64,000 bases of DNA from assembly GCF_003990355.1 (NCBI RefSeq), contig NZ_CP034670.1, positions 682,001 through 746,000 of the forward strand, written 5' to 3'. The stretch comes from Eikenella corrodens. Its GTDB lineage: Bacteria; Pseudomonadota; Gammaproteobacteria; Burkholderiales; Neisseriaceae. Below, in pieces: positions 1 through 11,500 of the stretch. The notes beneath the pieces are model-generated. The model did not search any database and was not told where the DNA came from. It worked only from the letters and a program-made list of their open reading frames with translations. Each line of letters starts with the position of its first letter. Within the stretch, counting starts at the first letter, position 1. Made by a program: the position numbers and the translations under genes.

Positions 1-1
1 A

Positions 2-1501
2 AAAACACACGCCCAAAACGCGCAAAAAGCATTTGTGGACTTAGGCGAATTCCTGGCCAACCAGCAAAACCCTGCCTCGCCAGAATTGGGCACACTAACC
101 GGCTTGTTGGAACGGTTTACCCAAGAGGCCGTTGCCGCCGGGATGTTGGATAAGTATGCGGAGGTGTTGGGTAAAGAAGCACTAGGCAAACTGGGCTACC
201 TGAATGAAGATAGGTTCAGCCGCACCGTATTGGAGAAACTGGGCACCCTAACCGGCTCTGCAAACAACGATATACTCAACGGCACGAAAAATAATGACTA
301 TATCCTCGGTTTACAGGGTAACGATACATTAGACGGAGGAGAAGGTGATGATTATTTGGAAGGCGGTGCCGGTGATGATTCCCTCGGCGGCGGTAACGGC
401 CACGATACCTTGATTGGTGGTGCAGGTAGTGACCGGTTGGAAGGCGGCTACGGTAACGATACGCTGGACGGTGGCACAGGTAATGACCGGTTAGAAGGAG
501 GCACATTCGGCGCTGATACTTATCTGTTTGCCAAAGGCCATGGACAAGATACGGTAAATGATTTTGCCGAAGCCGAAAGCCAAACCGATACCTTACGCTT
601 CGAAGGGGCTGTAGCCGCCAATGCCGTATTCACGCGCAAAGGCAACGACTTGATCATCCAAGCTTACGGCAATACCGACCAAGTTAGCATCCCCAACTAT
701 TTCCTTGATTACAAGTTCCAGTATTATCGATTTGCCTTCGACGACCGAATTATCGGCAATGCCGATATGCACCAAATTACCGTAACCGGACAAGGTAGCG
801 ATCAAAACGAACACTTCATTGGACGAGATACCATCGACATCATTCATGCTGGTAGCGGCAATGATACCGTTTATGCTTGGGACGGTAACGATATCCTGCA
901 CGGAGAAGATGGTGACGATAACTTGAATGGTAGTAATGGCAATGATATTTTGTATGGCGATGCCGGTAACGACCACTTGGCTGGAGATAACGGCAACGAT
1001 ACCCTGATTGGCGGTGCAGGTAGTGACCGGTTGGAAGGCGACTACGGTAACGATACGCTGGACGGTGGCACAGGTAATGATCGGTTAGAAGGAGGCACAT
1101 TCGGCGCTGATACTTATCTGTTTGCCAAAGGCCATGGACAAGATACGGTAAATGATTTTGCCGAAGCCGAAAGCCAAACCGATACCTTACGCTTCGAAGG
1201 AGCTGTAGCCGCCAATGCCGTATTCACGCGCAAAGGCAACGACTTGTTCATCCAAGCTTACGGCAATACCGACCAAGTCAGCATCCCCAACTATTTCCTT
1301 GGTTACAAGTTCCAGTATTATCGATTTGCCTTCGACGACCGCACTGTCGAGCATTTCGACTACAACCAATACGTTGCCAATGCCAATAATCTGATTCAGG
1401 CGATGGCTAGCTTTGGCAGCAACAACGGCAGCGGTGTGAGTAGTACCAGCACGATATCCAATCCGGTTATTAATCCAATGCTGGCAGCCCCGACTCTGTA
1501 A
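2..1501 (+). CDS. RTX calcium-binding protein, C-terminal part (5' end outside window)
   Basis: This frame is open to the left edge, so the true start lies outside the window. The visible ~500 residues hold blocks of GGxGxDxLx nonapeptide repeats, which in RTX proteins bind Ca2+ and fold as a beta-roll after type I secretion. Each block is followed by a module starting DTYLFAKGHGQDTV and ending FAFDDR, typical of the haemolysin-type calcium-binding related domain. The block at about 404-750 recurs almost unchanged at 998-1344, 594 bp later. The C-terminus (LIQAMASFG, then a Gly/Ser/Asn-rich tail ending LAAPTL) matches the tails of the RTX protein at 4819-10662 and the remnant at 4388-4600, so it is probably the HlyB/HlyD/TolC secretion signal. 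The N-terminal activity is not visible. RTX assignment is sure; the effector function is unknown. Confidence 0.9.
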   Translation, partial: KTHAQNAQKAFVDLGEFLANQQNPASPELGTLTGLLERFTQEAVAAGMLDKYAEVLGKEALGKLGYLNEDRFSRTVLEKLGTLTGSANNDILNGTKNNDYILGLQGNDTLDGGEGDDYLEGGAGDDSLGGGNGHDTLIGGAGSDRLEGGYGNDTLDGGTGNDRLEGGTFGADTYLFAKGHGQDTVNDFAEAESQTDTLRFEGAVAANAVFTRKGNDLIIQAYGNTDQVSIPNYFLDYKFQYYRFAFDDRIIGNADMHQITVTGQGSDQNEHFIGRDTIDIIHAGSGNDTVYAWDGNDILHGEDGDDNLNGSNGNDILYGDAGNDHLAGDNGNDTLIGGAGSDRLEGDYGNDTLDGGTGNDRLEGGTFGADTYLFAKGHGQDTVNDFAEAESQTDTLRFEGAVAANAVFTRKGNDLFIQAYGNTDQVSIPNYFLGYKFQYYRFAFDDRTVEHFDYNQYVANANNLIQAMASFGSNNGSGVSSTSTISNPVINPMLAAPTL

Positions 1502-1532
1502 TGGCCATGCCTGATTAGCTTGGTATAGGAAT

Positions 1533-1598
1533 AACAGGCTACCTGAAAATTTTAGCTTCGCAGAAACTTCGCTGCGCTGCATTTTCAGGTAGCCTGTT
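1533..1598 (+). terminator. inverted AG-eikDUS pair, probable terminator of the RTX gene
   Basis: Two copies of the uptake word AGGCTACCTGAA lie in inverted orientation, extended to a perfect 17-bp stem (AACAGGCTACCTGAAAA and its complement). The pair starts about 30 bp after the RTX stop codon. Inverted DUS pairs often act as rho-independent-like terminators in Neisseriaceae. Confidence 0.65.
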
Positions 1599-1689
1599 CC
1601 GTTGTTGGTGGAGTATTCGGATAGTATTAAGTTAGCCAACGTGTACCGCGCTTGATTTGTCTACGATGGTAGGCAGAGTGCATAGCAAT

Positions 1690-1742
1690 GAGGCTACCTG
1701 AAAGTTTTAACTTCGTTGAAGTTTTACTTTCAGGTAGCCTCT
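1690..1742. terminator. inverted AG-eikDUS pair between convergent RTX and hlyB genes
   Basis: A second hairpin with GAGGCTACCTGAAAG arms sits between the convergent RTX gene and the exporter gene. The loop contains the small palindrome CTTCGTTGAAG, which recurs next to other DUS pairs in the window. It could terminate the leftward exporter transcript. Confidence 0.55.
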
Positions 1743-1864
1743 TATTGCACTACAGGCGGCATTCATTATTGGCTGTAGCTTGATAGCAAACCAGCTTAAC
1801 TTCGCTACAGCATTGGTTCGCCTTGTATTGGAGGTTAACTTGGCTTGCTATATTTCTGTACCGC

Positions 1865-4009
<2,145 letters not shown>

Positions 4010-4162
4010 GGGATGGGAATCAATCGAAGAATGAAGAGTGAACAAACAGCGATTCGGAGCAATCGAATCAAGTCGAGCCATCATACTGGGCGGGGAAGGA
4101 AAGTCAAGCCGACAGTAAAAACAATCCGGCATCGGTGATGCAGTGTGGCAAAGAGAACGAAA

Positions 4163-4204
4163 TAGGCTACCTGAAAATCCGGAGGAAGTTTTTCAGGTAG
4201 CCTG
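4163..4204. repeat. inverted AG-eikDUS pair
   Basis: AGGCTACCTGAAAA and its complement face each other across a short loop upstream of the exporter gene. Together with the pairs at 4298-4350 and 4719-4761 it fills most of 4010-4818. Confidence 0.7.
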
Positions 4205-4297
4205 ATGAAGAAATCACAGTATGACCATCTGCAGCTGGGCAACTCGAAGCAAACGCTGTTCTCAGCAAAATCATTCGCCCCATAGCACACATTAAAA

Positions 4298-4350
4298 CAG
4301 GCTACCTGAAAGCGAAGCCGCTACACAGCCCAACACTTTCAGGTAGCCTG
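4298..4350 (-). terminator. inverted AG-eikDUS pair behind the RTX remnant
   Basis: A CAGGCTACCTGAAAG stem lies just downstream, on the minus strand, of the broken RTX tail ending at 4388. It looks like the original terminator of that lost gene. Confidence 0.6.
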
Positions 4351-4387
4351 TTATCCGTACTGCATCAACGGCAATCAGGTATCGCCG

Positions 4388-4600
4388 TTACACGGATGCA
4401 GCAGCCAACAAGGGATTTACCGGATTAACGGCACTAATAGGACTGCTCACACCGCTGCCGTTGTTGTTGCCAAAGCTGGCCATGGCTTGGATCAGCCCGC
4501 TGGCCTGGTTGGCATAGGGTGCAAAGTCGGCTGCCGTTAAAGTGCGGTCCAACCCGGACAGGGTGCTGCCATGGGCATACTGCCTCTCTGCTGCGGGGAA
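4388..4600 (-). pseudogene. remnant of the 3' end of another RTX gene
   Basis: Reading the minus strand with the stop at 4388-4390, the frame encodes an RTX-type tail without any start codon: GSTLSGLDRTLTAADFAPYA, then LIQAMASFGNNNGSGVSS and a final NPLLAAASV. This lines up with the last ~60 residues of the RTX protein ending at 1501 and more loosely with the one ending at 4819. Only the presumed secretion-signal part survives; the frame loses resemblance upstream of about 4600. It is either the residue of a deleted third RTX gene or a silent donor segment for recombination. Confidence 0.75.
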
Positions 4601-4718
4601 ACATCTGCACCTTTCTCATCTCAGCAACACCTGTTGCTAAGCAGTTATTTAGAGTGAATACCACTCCTAGCCTTCATGCTTAGCAACTTGATGTAATCAT
4701 TTCCCCTCCTACATAAAA

Positions 4719-4761
4719 AAGCTACCTGAAAACCTCCTCTCGGGTATTTTCAGGTAGCCTG
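4719..4761 (-). terminator. inverted AG-eikDUS pair, probable terminator of the RTX-lipase gene
   Basis: AGCTACCTGAAAA with a complementary arm at 4747-4760 lies about 60 bp past the stop codon of the large RTX gene on the minus strand. Confidence 0.55.
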
Positions 4762-4818
4762 TACGCATGGCTGATGAATCAGTACTTTGTGTTTAAATCC
4801 TCTCCAACCATGGATGCT

Positions 4819-7800
4819 TTACAGGGGCGAGGCAGCCAGCAGGGAATTAGCTGCTTCAGGCATGCCGGTACTGCTATCCGGCCCGCTGCCTCCGTTGCCA
4901 CCGAAGGTGGACATGGCTTGCATCAAACTGTTGGCTTGGGCGGCATACTGTTCGTAGTCAAAGTATTCGATGACTTCGTCGTCGAAGGCCAGTTTGAACC
5001 AATTGTGCCTGTTGTCGGCATAGGTATGGAAATAATTGGCGATGCCGACCTGGTCTCCGCTGCCGTAGGCTTGGATCAGCAAATCATTGCCCGAGCGGCT
5101 GAACACTGCGTCGGCGGCATGAGCACCTTCGAAGCGCAGGGTATCGGCCTGTTCGTCGGTTTCGGCGGAATCGCGCACTTCGTCCTGTCCGTGTCCACGT
5201 GCGAACAGGTAGGTGTCGGCACTGTCGGAATTGCCAAACAGTTTGTCGTTGCCGGCACCGCCATCGAATACATCGTTGCCGCCTCCGCCGGTAAGCCGAT
5301 CGTTGCCGTTGCCGCCCAAAACCGTATCGTTGCCGAGGCTGCCGGTCCAAACCTTATCCGCCGGCATGGATTCCACCACCAGAATGCCGTCAATATCCTG
5401 CGGCAGCAGGGTACGGTCGTCGAAAGCAAAGCGGTGGCGGCTGACAACGTAGCTGGTGAAATATTCGGGCAGCAGGACTTCGTCTTTCGTGCCGTAGGCC
5501 CGTACCGCCAAATCGTTGCCGCGGCGGATGAACGCCGCATCGGCGGCAAGAGCGCCTTCGAAGCGCAGGGTATCGGCCTCGTCGTCGTTTTCAGCGTAGT
5601 CTTCCACCGTGTCTTGCCCGTGTCCGGCTGCAAACAGATAGGTGTCGATGCCCCTGTCGCCTACCAACATATCGTTGCCGTCGCCGCCGATCAGGGTATC
5701 GTTGCCAATACCTCCGACCAGGGTATCATTACCGCTGCCGCCGTCCAAAACATCGTTACCGTCATCGCCAAGCAGCTCGTCATCGCCGTCGCCGCCGGAC
5801 AAGACATCCTCTCCGTCGTAACCTGCCAAATGATCGTTACCAGCAGCACCGTACAGAATATCATTCCCGCCGAAACCATATAGCTTATCATCCCGATCGG
5901 TTCCTCTTCCGGTAATGGTTAATCCGTGTATATCTTCCGGCGACAAGGTGCGATCATCAAAAATAAATTGGAAGTGACTTTCCCCTAGGTCTGATAATCC
6001 CTCATCACCAGCCCTTCTCATTGATAAACTTGCTCCGGATTTAAAATAACCAGATAGGGTAACCTGATCTTTCCCTCCGTAGGCGCGGATGATCAAATCA
6101 TTACCGGAACGATCGAATACGGCATTCGCTATAACGGCACCTTCAAAGCGCAAGGTTTTCAGATCCGGTTGAATATATTGCCAAACACGCGAAGTTACAC
6201 TCCAATCCACCACCGTATCCTGGCCGTGGCCTTTGGCAAACACATAGGTATCCTCACCGCCGCCGCCGATTAGGGTGTCGTTACCGGCACCGCCGTTAAT
6301 GATCTCCTTCAGCCCGATACCCTGTATCGTGTCGTCCTGATCGGTTCCGTTGTTGACGATATTAAGACCTTCCCAACCACCATCTCCCCAAACGCGGTCA
6401 TCAAAGGCAAATTCGTAACCCCAGTAGCTGTGATCGGCTGCCTCAAGATAAAAGTGTTTCACCAACACCTGATCATCCCCGCCATATGCCCGGATCAACA
6501 AATCATTGCCGGAGCGGGTAAATACGGCATCAGAGGAAGCCGCCCCTTCAAAGCGAAGGATACTGGAATAATAGCGATCCTCCGTAGAATCATCTACCGT
6601 ATCTTGGCCGTGTCCCTTGGCGAATACATAGGTATCCTTACCGCCGCCGCCAGTTAAGGTGTCGTTACCGGCACCGCCGTTAATGATCTCCTTCAGCTCG
6701 ATACCCTGTATCGTGTCGTCTTGGTCGGTTCCGTTATTGGCAATATTAAAACCTTCCCAATCAACATTTCCCCAAACGCGGTCATCAAAGACAAATTTGT
6801 AACCCCAGTAGCTGTGATCGGCTGCCTCAAGATAAAAGTGTTTCACCAACACCTGATCATCCCCGCCATATGCCCGGATCAACAAATCATTGCCGGAGCG
6901 GGTAAATACGGCGTTAGAAGAAACCGCCCCCTCAAAGCGAAGAATACTTGAATAGTAGAGATCCTCCGTAGAATCATCTACCGTATCTTGGCCGTGTCCC
7001 TTGGCGAATACATAAGTATCCCTTCCACCGCCGCCGATCAGCGTATCGTTGCCGGCACCGCCGGTAAACACTCCATTTAATTCGCTACCACGAATGATAT
7101 CGTCCTGGTCGGTTCCGTTATAAGTAATAGCCAAACTGTTTACCCCCAATGTTTGATCATCAAAGGCAAAACGGAACTCTCTCCGATTACGATCGATAAA
7201 GTAGTCTTTCACTTTCACTTGATCCGCTCCACCATAGGCTTTTACCACCAAATCGTTACCGGATCGGATAAACACAGCATCGGAGGATGCCGCCCCTGTG
7301 AAACAAAGGGTATCGGAATCGCCGCTGGAGTTGCTTGTACGATCATCCACCGTATCCTTTCCGTGGCCTTTGGCAAATACATAGGTATCGGCACCGTCGT
7401 ATCCGCCCTCCAACCAGTCATTGCCGGCTCCGCCGTTCAAAATATCGTGACCGGCCCCGCCGTACAAATAGTCATCCCCGTCCCCCTCTTCCAAAGAATT
7501 CATGAGGCCTCCTATCAGCATGTCATCGCCGTCCCCACCATACAGGTGGTCTGAACCTAGCTGTCCCACCAAGGTATCATCGCCTTGCCCGCCGTACAAG
7601 TGGTCATCGCCGTGGAATCCCGCTGGCAGATAGCCGAATCTGGCACTATCGGTATGCCCGTCGCCATACAACTTGTCATCACCAGCCCCGCCGAAAATAT
7701 AGTCATCCCCGCCTAACCCATACAACTCATTACCTTGGCTGATTTCCTTCTCCGGCACATAATCCGGCTGGCCAACTTCATCACCGTAGATCCAATCGTT

Positions 7801-10662
7801 TTCATGGCTGCCATAAATGGTATCTGCACCATCTCCACCTACCAGATAATCGCCTCCGGCGTTGGTTTCATCTTTTACATAATCAATAGCCGGGCCGGCG
7901 AGATGCAGTTCATCACTCTTTTTCGGATAATTATAGCCCCAAACTCCTCCATTTCGGTAAGTATACACTCCTCCGCCCAAAGCTCCGGTACTACCGGTAC
8001 TTTCCCATACCACATAACCAAACAAATGAGAAGTGCCCAAAATCACATCATCCCCTTTGCCACCGAACACACGGTCTGAACCTTTACCGCCGGTAATCAA
8101 ATCATGCCCGTCGTCACCATAGAGGATATCGTTGCCGTCGGAGCCGTCAATCGCATCGTTGCCGTCCAAACCGTGCACGATATCTTTAGCCGCACTGCCA
8201 CGCAGCACGTCGTGGAAACCTTTGGCTTCCACGCCACCATTTAGCTTGCCGGTGGCATAGTTCCAGGATGTAGCCTCCCAATCATAGGTTTTGGTGCCTG
8301 ATTTAAACGGAGCCACCACATCGCCGTTCATATAATGCACATCAAGCTTCTCTTGCTTGTCGGCTTTTAGCTCCAGTTTGAATTTACTGCCGATCAAACC
8401 CTTTTTACTCTTTTGGAAATGCCACTCTCTCAGCACCAAATGTCGATTCTTCGGGGTTACAATCATTAAATCGGCGATCATCCCGCCTTTGCCGTCTGAT
8501 CTCTCTTTCAATGGAACGTAAGTGTAGCCATCCTCATCGCGCCAGCGGCCGTAATCGCTGGGCGGAACATGAACGCCCTTCAGCGGTTTGCCGTCAATAA
8601 TAATTTCGCCGCCATCTGGGTCGATAATTTCATCCCCTTCAATGTCTTCAGAATCGAAATAGTAGTAATCATGTCCTGTACCACCATTTAGGTAGTCTTT
8701 ACCCTTGCCACCATACAAATGGTCAACATCTGCACCACCTTCCAGATGATCTTCCCCATCACCACCTTTAAGGGTATCAACTCCTCCTCCACCATAGAGA
8801 TGATCATCTAACTCCCCACCCGTAAGGGTATTTGAACCAGACCCACCAAAAATAATATGCCGCTTCAATCCGTTAGGCAACCTCCTTGCATCCATATCAA
8901 TCAATACTTCCGCCTCAGTATCTTCATATACCAAATTATCTCCCCAATTAGCGTGTATTCGGAGCATATCTTCAGGATTCAATCCAGATCCAAATAGTTT
9001 TCCATATTGGGTATTGATAGTATCAAAAGAACTTTTCAATGCCAGCATTTGAATGCGGTGCTGCAAATAGGTCTTACTCATTCCATTTGGATTTGTCGGG
9101 CTATATAGATCCAAATCATCTTGACCACTGTAATCCGCCCCAACCACAGCAAAAGGGTTGAGCTCACGCAGAGCATAACGGAAAGCCCTACCTTCCTCAT
9201 TATCTTGGCTAGCAATCGTTTGCAATCGATCAATACCTTGTTGGGAGTTCTCAGTTAGCACTTTATGTACGACGTACTTTCCTTCTATTTCGTTTAGTTT
9301 AATCTTTTCACGAATAGCTATAATATCCTTATAAAGCAAATCGCGATCTTTTTCTTTATTCTTATGCACCTCAACCCTAAGTATTTTTCCTAAAGCAAAT
9401 ACTGTTTGCTCCAATGCCATAAAGTCATCATTACCCATTTCTTGGTATATTGAGTTAAGCAAAGGGAGCACCTTATCGATTGACGTTTGATCTAATTTTC
9501 TATCTAATGCAAAAAATAATGAAGAAACCATCAATGTGTCGCTAACTTGGGTTATAGTATGTCCAAGCCCTTCCCACTTTCCCTCGATAAAAACTTCCGG
9601 TTTAGCTCCTGCTTGCGTTAAGCCGATTTTCCAATCCTGTGCAGTAATATCTATGTTTTTATCACCTATAAGGTTAAGGATCTTATTCTTATCGAAATAA
9701 CCTACTCCACCCAGTGTTTTAAATAATTCAGTCATATTAAATGGAATATTGGTTCGGGAAGTTTCTACTAAATTTACACTATTTTCCGTACCGAATCCTG
9801 CAGCATTTGCCATATATACTCGATCAGATATCTCAGGGAACAGACGGGAAAACGCAGCGGCTAGATGCCCACCCAGACTATGCCCAACAACAGTCAGGTG
9901 TTGCCCAGGATCCAGTTTACCCAAGCCAAAAGCCCGATCATCTGTGTTGCCATAATGAGAAACAGAATCGGTAAAACTAATCTTCTTCACAATATTAGAA
10001 TCCAGAATATAGCCCTTGCCGCGAAGCTCATCTTCGATAGCACGTACCTTCGCCAGATTTTTTGACACTTCTTCTGGATTAATCAACAAATTATCACCAT
10101 CTCTTCGAGACTGGATATAATCAGACATTGCTGCCTGATATCGTTTTGTTAATTCTTCATCTACTGCAATAACTGCAATGCGATAATTACTATTTTCTTT
10201 AGCGGTTAGTTGCTGATAGAAGTTGTACATATCAATAATTTGCAGATAAGCTAGGCCATTTAATGCAATGTCTCCAGCATCAATGGCAACGACATCGTTT
10301 AATCCTAGCGTACCGCGCATGGCTAGAATATATTCCCCAGAATTTTTCCCATCCGTCCCATTATCTTTGAACAAGGTAGCGGAAAAACCGCTTTCCGAGC
10401 TAAATAATCCCTTAAAATCTTCTACTCTAGGAATAGGAAAATGCCGTCCGGCACGGTCTTTATAATGAGCAATAATTTGATAATTATTAACAATATATTC
10501 AGCCAGTTTTTTTGGCATATTTGGAGATCCGTCATTATTATCGTACTTTTGCATAAGAGCCTTGATAACTTCATCTCTTCCCTCAAACTCCACCCCTGAT
10601 AATTCGGCATATGAGGCTTCGGCTAGGACAATATAGTTGGCTACAGATTGATTAGCATTCAT
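4819..10662 (-). CDS. large RTX protein with N-terminal lipase-like alpha/beta-hydrolase domain
   Basis: 1947 residues. Residues ~1-400 look like a class 3 lipase/phospholipase-type alpha/beta hydrolase. The nucleophile elbow is GHSLGG (Ser262) after a hydrophobic strand, with D334 and H368 as possible triad partners (inference). Residues ~600-1870 are RTX nonapeptide blocks (GGxGxDxLx) interleaved with six modules starting DTYVFAKGHG and ending FxFDDR. Two adjacent modules are 128 residues long and nearly identical in DNA. The tail resembles the RTX protein at the window start (QAMSTFG, LLAASPL), fitting HlyB-type export. No signal peptide is seen. The start lies 3 bp after the stop of the membrane-protein gene upstream, so the two are probably cotranscribed. 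Likely a secreted lipid-degrading effector; target (host or bacterial) unknown. Confidence 0.9.
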   Translation of the reverse strand: MNANQSVANYIVLAEASYAELSGVEFEGRDEVIKALMQKYDNNDGSPNMPKKLAEYIVNNYQIIAHYKDRAGRHFPIPRVEDFKGLFSSESGFSATLFKDNGTDGKNSGEYILAMRGTLGLNDVVAIDAGDIALNGLAYLQIIDMYNFYQQLTAKENSNYRIAVIAVDEELTKRYQAAMSDYIQSRRDGDNLLINPEEVSKNLAKVRAIEDELRGKGYILDSNIVKKISFTDSVSHYGNTDDRAFGLGKLDPGQHLTVVGHSLGGHLAAAFSRLFPEISDRVYMANAAGFGTENSVNLVETSRTNIPFNMTELFKTLGGVGYFDKNKILNLIGDKNIDITAQDWKIGLTQAGAKPEVFIEGKWEGLGHTITQVSDTLMVSSLFFALDRKLDQTSIDKVLPLLNSIYQEMGNDDFMALEQTVFALGKILRVEVHKNKEKDRDLLYKDIIAIREKIKLNEIEGKYVVHKVLTENSQQGIDRLQTIASQDNEEGRAFRYALRELNPFAVVGADYSGQDDLDLYSPTNPNGMSKTYLQHRIQMLALKSSFDTINTQYGKLFGSGLNPEDMLRIHANWGDNLVYEDTEAEVLIDMDARRLPNGLKRHIIFGGSGSNTLTGGELDDHLYGGGGVDTLKGGDGEDHLEGGADVDHLYGGKGKDYLNGGTGHDYYYFDSEDIEGDEIIDPDGGEIIIDGKPLKGVHVPPSDYGRWRDEDGYTYVPLKERSDGKGGMIADLMIVTPKNRHLVLREWHFQKSKKGLIGSKFKLELKADKQEKLDVHYMNGDVVAPFKSGTKTYDWEATSWNYATGKLNGGVEAKGFHDVLRGSAAKDIVHGLDGNDAIDGSDGNDILYGDDGHDLITGGKGSDRVFGGKGDDVILGTSHLFGYVVWESTGSTGALGGGVYTYRNGGVWGYNYPKKSDELHLAGPAIDYVKDETNAGGDYLVGGDGADTIYGSHENDWIYGDEVGQPDYVPEKEISQGNELYGLGGDDYIFGGAGDDKLYGDGHTDSARFGYLPAGFHGDDHLYGGQGDDTLVGQLGSDHLYGGDGDDMLIGGLMNSLEEGDGDDYLYGGAGHDILNGGAGNDWLEGGYDGADTYVFAKGHGKDTVDDRTSNSSGDSDTLCFTGAASSDAVFIRSGNDLVVKAYGGADQVKVKDYFIDRNRREFRFAFDDQTLGVNSLAITYNGTDQDDIIRGSELNGVFTGGAGNDTLIGGGGRDTYVFAKGHGQDTVDDSTEDLYYSSILRFEGAVSSNAVFTRSGNDLLIRAYGGDDQVLVKHFYLEAADHSYWGYKFVFDDRVWGNVDWEGFNIANNGTDQDDTIQGIELKEIINGGAGNDTLTGGGGKDTYVFAKGHGQDTVDDSTEDRYYSSILRFEGAASSDAVFTRSGNDLLIRAYGGDDQVLVKHFYLEAADHSYWGYEFAFDDRVWGDGGWEGLNIVNNGTDQDDTIQGIGLKEIINGGAGNDTLIGGGGEDTYVFAKGHGQDTVVDWSVTSRVWQYIQPDLKTLRFEGAVIANAVFDRSGNDLIIRAYGGKDQVTLSGYFKSGASLSMRRAGDEGLSDLGESHFQFIFDDRTLSPEDIHGLTITGRGTDRDDKLYGFGGNDILYGAAGNDHLAGYDGEDVLSGGDGDDELLGDDGNDVLDGGSGNDTLVGGIGNDTLIGGDGNDMLVGDRGIDTYLFAAGHGQDTVEDYAENDDEADTLRFEGALAADAAFIRRGNDLAVRAYGTKDEVLLPEYFTSYVVSRHRFAFDDRTLLPQDIDGILVVESMPADKVWTGSLGNDTVLGGNGNDRLTGGGGNDVFDGGAGNDKLFGNSDSADTYLFARGHGQDEVRDSAETDEQADTLRFEGAHAADAVFSRSGNDLLIQAYGSGDQVGIANYFHTYADNRHNWFKLAFDDEVIEYFDYEQYAAQANSLMQAMSTFGGNGGSGPDSSTGMPEAANSLLAASPL

Positions 10663-10665
10663 GAC

Positions 10666-11340
10666 TTAAGATCCCTTATGGTTGGTTGGTAAATATATAA
10701 ATTGGTGGAAAACTTCTCTTTGCTTCAATTTGTATATGCTTCGGCAGTCTTTCTCCCCGCTCCAAAAAAAACCCTTAAATCCCTCTTCTATTGATGGTTG
10801 TTGAAGATAGGAGGTTGTTGCCTTATACAATACCCTTTTACTGACGGCATCATAATATATTTCGCTCCATAGTGAGACATATGGTTTATTAGACAACTTA
10901 AAATTAGTATACCATGCCACACGTGCATTTTCTCTACTGCTAAATTGATACTCTATCCCTTCAAAATTCACTGTTTCCGGATAACGCGTGCCCACTTCTT
11001 TTGAAGTGCCGGCATAAGGATAATAGCCCAACTCCCGCCAAGCTTCCTCGCCGCCCACCGTCCGTTTCCACTCCTCAGGATCCACATATACCCATACCCC
11101 CGTTTTTTTGCATGCTTCCTCGGCATGACGGACTGCCTGCCAGTTCTCAATTTCCCACTTCACAATCCAGCCGCCCATCAGCAGCATAAATCCGGCAAAT
11201 GCTCCGGCCTTCCCTGCCCAACCATATTGTGGCAACATCCGGGTGAATATCTTTCTGCCGAATTTAACGGCCAATCTTGTCAGCACAATCCACAAAATCA
11301 GCGAAAAGAAAAACAAAAATATAATAGCCAGTCCATACAT
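10666..11340 (-). CDS. two-helix membrane protein of unknown function, candidate partner or immunity protein of the RTX lipase
   Basis: 224 residues. Two hydrophobic segments at about residues 3-25 and 46-64 flank a basic loop; the rest is a soluble domain rich in Trp and Tyr, with a few Cys. I do not recognise the family. A good ribosome site (AGGAGT) precedes the ATG at 11340. Its stop is 3 bp before the RTX-lipase start, implying coupled translation. In polymorphic-toxin and type VI lipase systems a membrane-anchored protein beside a phospholipase often neutralises it; that parallel is the basis for the immunity guess. A chaperone or activator role is equally possible. No HlyC-type acyltransferase resemblance was seen. 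Confidence 0.75.
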   Translation of the reverse strand: MYGLAIIFLFFFSLILWIVLTRLAVKFGRKIFTRMLPQYGWAGKAGAFAGFMLLMGGWIVKWEIENWQAVRHAEEACKKTGVWVYVDPEEWKRTVGGEEAWRELGYYPYAGTSKEVGTRYPETVNFEGIEYQFSSRENARVAWYTNFKLSNKPYVSLWSEIYYDAVSKRVLYKATTSYLQQPSIEEGFKGFFWSGEKDCRSIYKLKQREVFHQFIYLPTNHKGS

Positions 11341-11350
11341 GTTTTACTCC

Positions 11351-11457
11351 TATTAGCGGGTTAAAATAAAAATGATACAAGGCGGTAATCCGCGAGGTAT
11401 ACAGAGAGTACGTTGAGGCGACCCAACGTGTTAGAATTGCGATTTTAACCCACTATA
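11351..11457. repeat. diverged Correia-like mini-element (MITE) upstream of the RTX operon
   Basis: About 107 bp bounded by inverted ends TATTAGCGGGTTAAAAT and the complement of TATAGTGGGTTAAAAT. The ends and size match the short Correia elements elsewhere in the window, but the interior (ACAAGGCGGTAATCCGCG) is diverged. It ends about 10 bp from the start codon at 11340, so any promoter of the RTX operon must lie in or beyond it. Confidence 0.6.
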
Positions 11458-11458
11458 A

Positions 11459-11464
11459 ATTATA
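11459..11464 (-). promoter_or_regulatory. possible -10 box for the RTX operon at the mini-element edge
   Basis: On the minus strand TATAAT abuts the terminal inverted repeat of the mini-element. Only weak -35 candidates lie 17-18 bp upstream. If used, transcription would run through the element into the membrane-protein and RTX genes. Confidence 0.3.
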
Positions 11465-11500
11465 GCTTACAATCCCATCAATTAATTGTATATAGAATTG

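Noticed and set aside
300..1100. Regular short-period repeats resembling an array
   Set aside because: The period of 27 bp and multiples encodes GGxGxDxLx nonapeptides; no spacers of CRISPR type.
4434..4664. 76-codon minus-strand frame with its own ATG
   Set aside because: The RTX-tail remnant lies in a different frame of the same strand and explains the sequence better.
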